Both the position numbers and the translations under genes were made by a program. The notes under the pieces were generated by a model, which worked only from the letters and a program-made list of their open reading frames with translations, ran no database searches and was not told the origin of the DNA. A DNA stretch of 64,000 nucleotides from Paroedura picta. Taxonomy: Eukaryota > Chordata > Lepidosauria > Squamata > Gekkonidae. This document shows positions 10,848 through 21,000 of the stretch, in pieces (the first letter of the stretch is position 1; every line of letters begins with the position of its first letter). Location: assembly GCF_049243985.1 (NCBI RefSeq), contig NC_135384.1, positions 687,001 to 751,000 of the forward strand, read 5' to 3'.

Positions 10848-11981
10848 ATGAAGTTTTGGCTATGGGGATATCTGGTGAGTGGCACGCACGCTCTCCGCAG
10901 GGCCAAGGGGGAGGGCGGCAGCAGGGTGCCAGCGGGCGCGATCGATCGGGATTGGGCTCGTGCCAAAGGGAACGAGACGCCGCAGAGGCTGCTGAGCCTG
11001 GCCCTCCACTGTTGGCGAGTGACAGGGGGGCTGGGAAGGGGGGGCAGGCAGGGGGGAGTGTGCCCCCTGAGGACCCCTGAAGAAGGGGCTGAGAGAGAAC
11101 TTTCTTGGGGAAGGCAGAGACAGGGTGCACAAGAGGGGGTCTCCAGCCAGGGCTCCCGAGCCAGGAGGTCAGGCTGCCAATGAGACGGAGCGCTCTGGGC
11201 TGCCTCCACCGCGCCTGTCCGACCGGCAGCTGCTTGGCTGGGGATGCTGGGGCTGGTGCCGGAATGCGCCCTGCCAGTGGGGCTGTGGCCTGGAGACGCA
11301 TCTCCTTGCAAGTCCGCTGGGTGCTTTGAGGCTCATGCTGGGATCTGGGAGAGCCAGGTTCGAATCTCCGCTCTGCTGGAGGGAGCCTGGGGAGGGCAGG
11401 GGTCGTAGTGGGGGCAGGGCCACAGAGCCCCTCCAAGGCACCCATCATCTCCAGACAAGCAGGAATCTTAGGGGCTCTCCAGGCCCCACCTGGAGGCTGG
11501 CATCCCTCAAATATGGGAGCCCAGCAGCCTGATTCTGGCCTTTGGCCCCGGGTGTAACAGCAGCCTGCCTAAGGAACACAGGAACAAGTTGGACCAAGGG
11601 CTCAGCTTGGACACAGGAGCCGTGAGAAACGGATTGGTGGGAAGGGGGCCAGCCTGGCCGACACTCTGCCCAGGGTGCAGTCGGAAGCCTCAGCATCCCC
11701 TTCGCCCCAAACCTTGTTCACGAATCTCACAACGGGAGATTCACAAGTTGCCAGACTCCCATCATCAAGTCGCTGTTCTCAGATCTCTTGGGCTTGCAGG
11801 GAAGCCTCCCATTTTGCGGCTTGCGGGAGCCAGGCAGAGTGGCGGAGGCCAGCTCACAGGCTCCCCTGGGGCTCCTGGGGCCTGACCCCGTGGCGGGTGG
11901 GGAACGTGGGCAGTGGGCAAGGGGCGCAGAGGAGGGCTGTGCAGGAGCTGACCGTATTTTGTCCCCGCTGCCCAGGTCTGA
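10848..11981 (+). other. upstream ORF overlapping the EPO start codon
   Basis: ATG at 10848 in a strong context (A at -3, GACCATGA). It reads MKFWLWGYL to the exon 1 donor at 10874 and, after splicing to 11976, GTC TGA, so it is a 10-codon ORF ending at 11981. It starts 14 bases before the EPO ATG in another frame and ends inside EPO coding sequence. A CCAAT box lies at 10798-10802. Whether transcription starts upstream of 10848 is not known. Confidence 0.5.
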
Positions 11982-13652
11982 TTCCTTTCCTGTTTATATT
12001 GGAATTTCTGGCCCCGCCAGCTCTCCTGGCCCCCCTGCAGCCCATCTGCGACCCCCGCGTCATGGACAAATACATCCTGGAAGCCCAGCAGGCCGACCAA
12101 GACATCGTAGGTGCCCTTGCATGATTCCAGCCCCCACCCCCACCCCCCATGTGGGCTCTTGGCAGCACCTCATCTCATGTGTCCCGGCCAGGGTGGTGTG
12201 GAGACCTCTGCCCTGGGTGACCTTGGGCCTACCACAAATGCTCAGTGTGTCCTACCTTGCAGGGTGGTTGTTGTCAGAAAAAGGGAGGAGGGGAAACAGG
12301 TTCTCAAAGCAGGAGGGAAATGCAGGGGCGTTTCTGGGCAAATGTGCCACGAGACTCCTCCGGAGAGCCCTGGCCCCGACGGTCGGTCGTTGGGCTGGAA
12401 AGCGTGGCCGTGACAAGGGTCCCCTTCCTCCCCAGGGGACAGTTTGTGCCTCTTCCTGCACCTTGCCGGAAACCGTCCAGGTGCCAGACACCAAGGTGAA
12501 TTTTCTAGAGTGGAAAAGGATGACTGTAAGTTGGAGCCTGGTGGGCAGCCGGGGGGTGGGTGGGCGGGCTGGGGCTGCTGACCCCTGCCTGCAGGGCCGG
12601 TCTGTCTCACCGGAGGCCTCCTTCTCTCCCCTCCCCTCCCCACCAGAGAACCAGGCAGGCCTCGGAGGTGTGGGGGGGCCTGGCCCTGCTGCTGACAGCC
12701 CTGAGCCAGACCCAGGAGCGCCCACCCGCCTCACCGCCCTCTCTCCAGGAGCAGCTGGCCAGAATGAGCAGCACCCTGCTCAGCGTCAAGGAGATCCTGC
12801 GCAGCGTCAACGCCGAGGTGAGCATGGAGCGGGCGGGAGGCAGACACCGCAAGGGAGCCTTGAAAGCACTCTGCCCGTGCCCAGAGGCACTCGGCTAATG
12901 CTCTGCTGGGAAGCAATGAGCCAGGGGTCTTGGCCGAGGTGAGAGATGCGTGCCCTGCACAGGCTGAGAGTGCAAAAGACAGGGGAAGGTGGAGGACCCC
13001 TCATGCGGCCAGAGGAGAAGCCGACCGAGGCTGGGCCGGGGTCCTTTGGAAGAGAGCTGGGGGGGGGGGGGGAGATTCCAAGTGGCCTTTGGTCTCCCGC
13101 CTGGGTGTGGCCAACTCCCCTGGGAAGGTCCTGGTGGAGGGAGGCCAGCCCAACGGCACCCCTTGGAGGACTACCCCCTGCCAACATCTCACTGGGCACC
13201 AACAGGGTGTTTTGAGGAAGTAGATAGGGCTTTGATTGGAGGGCCAAACTAAGGCACCATTTTGCCAGCAGCGGCCGCCCCAGTGGTTGCTTGATTCTCT
13301 CTTGCTCCGCTGTCCTGGCATATTTTGGGGGGAATTGCCCCTCTACTCCCTGGCACTTGGGCGCCCTCTCGGCACATGGCTGCCCCTTCTGCAGCGCCCC
13401 TTTGGTGGCTGTGCCCCCCTGCCTGGGCCCGAGTTCCAGGGCTGCCTGTGGGGCCGAGAAGGTGCTGGATCCTGCTCTCCACTGACCTTTCCCCTCCTGC
13501 AGGCAGAGGCCCGACAGCCGGACGCGGCCCCCGCCGCCCCCCCTGCCGCCCCCGCCCGGACCGTGGAGAAACTCCTCAGCGTTTACCTGAACTTCCTTCG
13601 CGGGAAAGCCAACCTGTACATCACCGAGGCCTGTCGGAGCTACGCCAGGTGA
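10862..13652 (+). CDS. EPO: Erythropoietin
   Basis: Secreted four-helix cytokine that drives red-cell production through EPOR and JAK2 (family knowledge). Exons: 10862-10874, 11976-12106, 12436-12525, 12647-12817 and 13503-13652, giving 184 residues (human 193). The 13-nt first coding exon is the same length and phase as human, which decides the start over the out-of-frame ATG at 10848. Residues 1-23 are a hydrophobic signal peptide. All four disulfide cysteines are present (PIC, TVC, SSC, EAC). Near-identical stretches are VPDTKVNF, EWKRM and NFLRGK, the last within receptor site 1. The mature protein has no N-X-S/T site; human EPO has three. The C-D loop is Ala/Pro-rich (APAAPPAAPA). It lies between POP7 and TFR2, as expected from human 7q22. 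Confidence 0.96.
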
Positions 13653-14666
13653 TGGCGGGAGACCAGCCCCTCTCACCGCCCGTTCTGCGGCCCCGCTGGA
13701 CCACCCACTGGCCGCCGGAGTGGCACGCACACACTGCTGGTGGCCCTCACGCACACCCGGCAGGGCTTCGCGGGCCCTCTGTGGGGAACCGCCTCGTCAG
13801 GAGGACCGGGCCTGGATGGCAACAAGGGGGCCCTGCTGCATGTTCACCCCCACGCCGCCCCACACACAGCCTCTTCCCCTTCTGGTGGCGCAAGTGGAAG
13901 CCCCATGAGGGGCCACATCTGTGCCAGGCGTGATGCACTTAGGAGTCATTGCCTAGCAATGGTCACCAGCAGCAGGAGAAGGCTCGGGGGGAGGGGAGAA
14001 GAGGCTGACCCCCACCCCACCCCACCCCCCAAACATTCCCTATCACTAAGGACACTTGATGCTTTGGGGAGGAGGTGCAGCTGGGGGGCCTGGGGGGGGA
14101 CAGCCCTGGAGCCCTCTCAGCTCAGCAGCCTCTGCCCGGCCGAGGTTTCAGCGCCTGACTGGATCTGCTCCTGGGCTCCCCTGGGGCAAGGACGGCGGGG
14201 GCCCTCTGCTCAGCAGCCCTGGGGGGGGGCAATGGACCCCTCTGGAGAAGTTGCAGGGCCTCTCCCCCGGCTGCCCCCACCCCACGAGGCAAAGGGGGGG
14301 GAAGGGGAGGCAGCCTTTCTGTCGGAGGGGTATCCCGTGCAAAAGGTTAGGAAGGGACGTTTCGGAGGGTCAAGAGGAAGGCAGGATGGACAGAGGTACG
14401 GCTCCTTGGCTGTGGGGCGGCTTTGGGGCTCTTCTGCAGAAGGGGGAAGGTGACACCCACATCCTGCCCCAGAGACGTCGGTGTATATATGTGTACAGTT
14501 TTGTTCTGAGGGACTTTGGGAGAGTTTATATTTGATATTAAGTTAAAGGTGTAAAGTGCTCTGTGTATTTATCTTGCCCCAGCGGCAGGGGGAGTTGTGG
14601 GGGGGGACACACGGGAAAGGGCCCCTTGGCCTATCGGGAGGCGCTCGGTTGATCTCTTGTGTTTTC

Positions 14667-14672
14667 ATTAAA
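14667..14672 (+). terminator. EPO: EPO poly(A) signal (ATTAAA)
   Basis: ATTAAA about 1.0 kb after the EPO stop codon, in an AT-richer tail followed by TTTCGCTTCC. No earlier AATAAA is seen in the 3' UTR. Confidence 0.6.
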
Positions 14673-16936
14673 GGTCCTTTCGCTTCCCAAAGTATCTCAG
14701 GGTTTGTCTCTGAACCAGGAGCCGCCCCCTTGCACAGCACCCCCTGGCTTTCCCGGGGCCCTTCCGTTCCCGAGGGTCATTCGGGCCAGCTGGTATCCGG
14801 CCGGACAGCCCGTTTCCTCTCCCGCGATCTGCCCTGAAAGATAGGGACGTGGTCGCTTCTCTGCTGGCCTTGGAATTCCCTCCTCGGATCTCTCTTATCT
14901 CGGGAAAACAAACCCATTTACTGGAGACCAGGTGCAAGGAGCCCCTCCAGACAATGAACGGCCCAGGAGGTGGGGAGCAAGTCGTGGAAAGCCCCAAAGG
15001 AAGGACAGAAAGGAAAGAGCCTTTGGGGCCAGGGGCACTTGGGAGTCCAACAAGGTGGAATCCTGGCTGCTCCCCACAATAAAACCTGGTGGGTTTTCCA
15101 GGTGCCCCTGCACCCACGGGCTGTTCTGCTGCTTCCCACTAACGTGGACGACCCCAGAATCCATCCTGAGGCAGGTGCCTTTTGGAGCCCCTGTATGGGG
15201 GGGGGGGGGGGTCCAGTTAGCGGTGTGCACCAGGCCTGGGGGGGAGGGGGATCCACACGTGAGCTTTCCAGGGGCCTGGGCGTATCCTGGTGCGACTCCT
15301 TGCGACTGATTCAACAAAATGCATCCGTCCTAGTCTATGCGTCTGTTTTGCCCAGAGCTGGGCCACACGAGGAGCACAGAGCATGCCTGCTGGGTTTTAT
15401 ACGTGGGACAGAGGAGGGAGAATGAGTTAAATGAAAGGGGTGGGCCTCCCCTTTAGCGCCACCCCCCTGGTGCCTCTGTGTCTGGCCCTCTGGTCCGGTC
15501 CTCCTTATCTCTGCCCTCTTCCTGCACAAAGCAAACAGCAACTCTGACCCTGGGTCGAGGGGGTCTCCAGGGGCAGCCCCAGAAGGCACTTTGGTGCTTC
15601 CAGGGGGGCACAGCTCAGGGAGGAGGGGGGCTACATTTCTGTCAGCTCCCTTCTGGCCATAGGAGACTTGCCCCGGGCAGATGGGGCATCATTGGGACAG
15701 ATCCGCAAACGCACATGATGTGAGTGGCCTGGGAAATGTGTCTGAGCCAGGCACTCCTAGCTGTTGCCGGTCCAGGCCTCTGGAAGCGCCTTAGGCCGGG
15801 GGGGGGGGGGTTATCAAGAAGATACATCAAGCAGGGCAGCCACCCTCCTGCATTGCCCCCCCCAAGCCCCTGGCTGGCATGTGCCATGGAGACAAAACAT
15901 CTCTGCCCTTCCCTTCCCATTCTGGAAAGGCCACAGGGAGGCACACACTGTCTGGGGAAGAAGCACTTGGCCCATGCCCAGAAGCCCTGCCACTTTTGCA
16001 GTTCACGGCCCTTGCAAGACACAGTGCGAGGGGCTGGGAGCAGAGCCAGGGACTTCCTTCCGCCCCCACTTCCTGCCCCGTGGCTGGACAGAGGTGGCGG
16101 CAGCACAGGGGTGAATGACCCGGAAGGCTGGCAGGGGCAGGAGGGAGGGAGAAGAAGCCCAGCCACCACCAGCCTCCTGAGCCGCCTCCGCAGAGCCGGT
16201 GAGCGTGGGACCGAGGGGGGGGGGTGTCTCTGCTGCTGGGGGGCAGTTGGGACATGGGGCACACCTGCGGCTCCCACCCCTTTCCTCCCAAACCATCTCT
16301 GCTCTGAGACCTAGAAGTGGGGTCCAGGCAAGGGGAGAACAATGAGCTTCCATCGAGGCCCACAAATGTTAGGGAGACTGTGGTTCCCTCCTGAGGGCAG
16401 GGCCTGGGGCCAGGAAAGGGTCCTTGGGAAGGGCTGGGGGGGGGCTGCAAATGTCCCCCAACTGGCCAAAGGTCAGGGTTCTGCTTGGCCTGTGAATGGG
16501 GGGGGCTGGTCCTGGGGGGGGAGGCAGAAGGTGGAGCCGGGGACCACTGCACTCCTTTTCTCAGCAACCGGCCCCTCCGGATTCCAGCCACTGGGGGGGG
16601 GGGGAATAGTTAACAGAGAAATGGGGGGGGGGTCAATTGGAGGAGGCTGTTCATGGGTGGGGGGCTTCTGCTCTTGGAAAGGACTGTACTTCCCACAGTC
16701 CCCCGGCAGAAGGACCCTGAGCAGGATGAGACCTCTGGATGGGGCGGGCTGACCCGGATCGGGAAAGGATTTTCAAGGGCTGCCTTACGCAGGTGAAGTG
16801 CGTGAGCTTCTCACCCCTCTCTTTCATTCCACACAACATCCCTGCCAGGTTGGTGAGGCTGAGAGAAAGAGTGAGGGCCAGGGAGGATTTGAACCCCAGC
16901 CTAGCCCCAAAGCCACACCAGCCCTCTGTTTCTGGC

Positions 16937-16939
<3 letters not shown>

Positions 16940-16975
<36 letters not shown>
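16940..16975 (+). repeat. TG dinucleotide microsatellite
   Basis: Run of TG repeats (about 18 units), directly next to the SINE copy at 16795-16925. Confidence 0.9.
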
Positions 16976-16976
<1 letters not shown>

Positions 16977-17730
16977 GGCATCATGAAACAGAACCACTGG
17001 ATCAGCCCACAGCATTTGGACCGGAAGGAGCCACAAGACGAGAGCAGGCTCTCCCCAAGTGTTGCACATTCATTGCAGATGATTCGAGCAAGTGAGCCCA
17101 GCTGCATCCTCAGGGCCGAGCTGCCTGCCTGGGGCCAACCTGTAGGGAGACTTTGCCCCACCAGCCTGATTCCCACAGGAAGCAAGGAGGACCCTCCTGC
17201 CAGCAAGCCTCCCCTCTGGAGCCATCTCTCAGCCCGGCCCCTTCTGGGAGCAGAGTCGATGCCTGGCAGCCATCTCCCACCCAGGGGCTGCCCCTGACAC
17301 TGCCCCTCCCCCTCCAGCCACAAAAGGGTCGGGGGGGGGGGAGGCTGACAGCCCCATCGTGGGGAGGAGGGAGACATCTTTCACCTAAGCCGGCCTTTGG
17401 CGCCTGCAAGCAGCAGGTCCATTGTGTGCATCACTGGGGAAGGGCAGCGGAAGAGGTGGCCCTGGCCCCACCCACACCCCCTCCTGCTTGCCTGCTGCTC
17501 CCAGGGGACCAGGATGGGGGACAGGGACCCTTGCAAAAGAGGCCTCTCCACTGGAGTCCGAGCGTGGGAACCCCACCCACATAACTGTCCCTAAGCAGCT
17601 GGGGGGGGGGGAAAGGTTAGCCAGATGCCCCAGAGAGAGGAGGGGACGCCCACAGGTCCTGCCGGGCCTGAAAAGTCGTCTATCCGTCCATCTATGATGG
17701 TCCCCCCCAGGGGTTGGCGTACAAGTGGGA

Positions 17731-17755
17731 GGGGAGGGGAGGGGAGGGGAGGGGC
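17731..17755 (+). repeat. GGGGA pentamer repeat
   Basis: About five units of GGGGA, shortly before the GATA cluster upstream of TFR2. Confidence 0.85.
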
Positions 17756-17790
17756 CGTTGGGCCACCAGCCCCGAAAGCGTCAGGCAGGG

Positions 17791-17907
17791 CAGCTGCCTG
17801 CACCGGGTGATAACGGGGCCCTGGAGGAGGTGCTGATAATCAGGGGCCCCGAGTCACGTAGGAGAAGCTGCCTCTCTGGGACGGGCACGGGGTGTCCTCT
17901 GATAAGG
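17791..17907 (+). promoter_or_regulatory. E-box/GATA cluster upstream of TFR2
   Basis: Three TGATAA sites at 17808-17813, 17834-17839 and 17900-17905, the last as CTGATAAGG. A CAGCTG E-box lies at 17791-17796. A CTG at 17798-17800 stands seven bases before the first TGATAA, the spacing of the TAL1-GATA1 composite motif. It lies 120-240 bases before the TFR2 start codon. The erythroid role is inferred; TFR2 is expressed in liver and erythroid cells in mammals. Confidence 0.45.
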
Positions 17908-18026
17908 AGGAGGAGGAGGAGACGGCAGCAGGGGTGGGGGTGGGTGGGGGGTGGAGGGTGTGGCTGCCTCACTCTCCTGGGGCCTCTGTGTGTTTCCCTG
18001 CAGGGCAGAAGCCGCCCGGAGGCACC

Positions 18027-21000
18027 ATGGCCTGGTGGAGGTCCCCGTTTCCCAGCGTGGTAAGGCAGGGGTTAAGAGGGCGGCAGCTCCCAGGGACTTG
18101 GCTCCCGCAATCCTGACCCCCCCTCCGGTTGCCCCCCCAGAACATCAAGAAGCCCCCCCGGCGCGCCTACACCATCTACCGCAACACGCCGGAGGGGGAA
18201 GGGGCCTGCCGTCTGGAGGGGCTGCAGGTGAAGCTGTCCGAAGCCGAGGAGCCGGAGGGGGCCCTGGCCGCCGGCCCTGGCGAGAAACCGGAGAGGCCAG
18301 CCTGCTGCCCGTGGCAGGACCGGTGGAAGGCGGGCTCCTACATGGTGCTCGTGGCCCTCCTGGTCTTCATTGTGGGTAAGGTCTGAGCCACGTCCGCCCC
18401 AGCCGGAAACGCTTCCATGAAGCCCAGCAGCAGCCCTTTCTCCTCTGTGCCCCTGGAGGACCTGCCCACCTCCCAAGGGAGGCTTTTCTTGTCCTCTGGG
18501 CCTCCTTGCAGGGGGGGCAGTGCCAGCTGCAGAATGATCCAGGGCTGCGGGGGATGACCCTGGACGAGTGGGGCTGGCTGTGGTGCCCTGCAGTCCCCCT
18601 CGCGAAGTACCGTTTCTCTAAGAGGCGGGAATTGGTGCTTGAACGCACACCTGGTTTCTGGCCCCGTCCTCTCAGGGAGGGGCGCCTGAGCTCCAGGACA
18701 GCCGGACCCAAGACCAGGGTTGGTTCCTCGGCTGCCAGTCCTAGAGGGGGATTTTAAGGGTAGATCTCCTTTGGGTTTTATCTATTCAGTAAGACGCCTT
18801 GGGCTCTCTAGGGAGGAAAGGTGGCTAACAGATGTTTCAGATAAGATATGAATATGTAAGTGATAGGTCCTGTCTTCCCGGGGCTCTCTCGGACCCCCCA
18901 CCCCACCCCACCCCACCCCGTGGTGTCTCCAGCCTTCCTCCTGGGGTACGTCTCCTCCCGCGGACCCTGTGGCGCCTGCGGGGACCTGCTGACCGTTGTG
19001 AGTGAGGAGCGGCCGCACGGGGGGGAGGAAGACGCGGGAGGAGCTCCCCTGTACTGGGCCGACCTGCGGGAGATGTTCCAGAGGCACCTCAACGAGGAGA
19101 AGATCGGAGCCACCATCCGGTGAGTGCCTCCCCCCCCCGCCCCCGCGGCCACTCCTGCAGGAAGGACTCTTGTGCTCTCCTGCCTGGCGGAGGGCTTGGG
19201 AGCCCACTGGTGGACCTGGGACACGCCCCAAGGAGAAGCCCCCCGGTGGGTCAGACCAGACCGCCTCCCTCTGCTCAGGGACCTTACACCTCAGGGGAGG
19301 TATCCGCTTCACAAGGACGTTGTTGTGGCACCTCGAGGGGGGGTCGTTCTGAGGCAACTGACTTCTGTCTGAAGCCCCCCCCCCATGTGCACACTCTGAC
19401 CTCCCCAGCTGGCCACAATCAGATAAAAAGGGGGGCTTGCAGACCTACTTACCTGGGTGGGGGATGGGGACCCCTCGTCTTCACTTTGGGGCTTAGCAGA
19501 CCAGGTACAGGTGGAGATGAGCCACAGGGCTGCCCGTCACAGATTGCAAAGGCCTCGATAAGGCCAGTATGACGTGGGGACAACACAGATGTGTACACAG
19601 ATTCCGGCTGGCTTGCCGTGTTGGCCTGAGGCAAGAGAACGAAGGAGGAGTCCAATCAGGCCCCTTGAAGCCTCGCAGAATGTGATGCTGGGTTGGGGCT
19701 TCCATGGGGCGGGGGGGGGGGGTGCTTCCTTCCTGCAGGGTCTGCATCCCCTTTTGTCCCCCCCTTTCCCAGGACCATCAGCGAGGCCCCCCACCCTCCT
19801 GGCTCCTCCCGCCTGGACGTCCTCTCCAGCCACGTGCTCAACGCTTTGACCTCTTACGGCCTGGACCACAGCTGGACCGACAGCCACTACGTGGGGCTCC
19901 AGAAGCCCAGCCGGTCAGTGGGGCGTGCAGGTGGGGAGGGGCCGTTTCAGCGGCATGCGGGCTCCTGACGGACACCATCTGCCCTCCTCCTTGCAGCCAG
20001 CAGCCGAACTTCCTGCACCGGGTGACCGCTGGCGGAGCAGTGCTGGAGAAACTGCCTCTGGGGGACCCCCAGGTGTACTGCCCCTACAGCGCCTCTGGCA
20101 CCGTGACGGTAAGGTGCAGGCAGGAGGGAGGCGGTTCTGCCTCTGGCCACGAGGGGGACTCAAGCAGGGCCTGGGACAGTAATGTCCAAAAAGACGGCTG
20201 ACTTGAAAGGGAAGAAAACACAAACATCAGGAAAGTTGTGGTGGCCTCCCCTGCCTCCTGCCTCCTGCCCCCTATACTGGCCTGAAGCACTTTCTGTCCT
20301 CCCCTTCTCTACGCAGGGGGGCCTGGTCTTTGCCAACTATGGACGCCGAGAAGACTTCGCCCTCCTGAGGCAGCGTGGCATTAACCCCCGGGGTCAGCTG
20401 GTCATCGTCCGCGTGGGGCAGATCAGCTACGCCGAGAAGGTGAGCTGCATTCCGGGGGGTGGTCTCCTGTGGCCTCCGACCGGGTGGTCCGAGAGAGCGC
20501 TGTTGCGCCAGACCCCGGAAGTAAGTGAGGCAGGCCAGCCCGATCCCGTCAGGTCTCGGAAGCCAGGCAGGGTCGGCCCGGCTAGCGTCTGGAAGGGCAA
20601 CCTGCAAGGGATACCAGGAGCATGAAGCGGGGGCAGGCAGCAGCCAAGCCCCTCTGAATCCTTTGGCTTGCAAACCCTACAGGGTGGCCACACCACGCTT
20701 GCAGGTAAAACATCTTCTAGATTGTAGGTGCGCAGATCATGAACGGGAGCCAGGATCCGTTTGGGAAGGGAGGGGAATGAAACCTGGCTAGGGAATGCAC
20801 AAGGGCTGTTTAACATAACAGGTGAGCTCCCCCATGCTGGCAGTCTTCAAGCGGCGGCTGGACAGACGCTTACCCTGGATGCTTGAGGCTGATCCTGCCC
20901 TGAGCAGGGGGTGGACTAGATGGCCTGCATGGCCCCTTCCCACTCCGGGATTCTATGGGTCTAGGTTGCAGTTCTCCCTCTGGACACTAGATGGGGACCT

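Larger units (their letters stand above)
14690..17790. other. EPO-TFR2 intergenic region
   Basis: About 3 kb with no recognised exon. It contains a SINE fragment (16795-16925), a TG dinucleotide run (about 16940-16975), a GGGGA repeat (about 17731-17755) and several long G runs. Scattered HIF-type ACGTG cores occur at about 14848, 15141 and 15257. AGATAAG-type GATA sites (reverse strand) lie near 14893 and 15506. Confidence 0.5.

Noticed and set aside
10848-10850. ATG giving MKFWLWGYL as the EPO start
   Set aside because: It is out of frame with exon 2 after splicing (stop at once). The ATG at 10862 gives the 13-nt, phase 1 first exon seen in human EPO.
10081-11448. 455-residue open frame on the minus strand upstream of and across EPO exon 1
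   Set aside because: Composition typical of GC-rich non-coding DNA (Pro, Ser, Arg rich), no known domain, and it overlaps the EPO first exon and intron.
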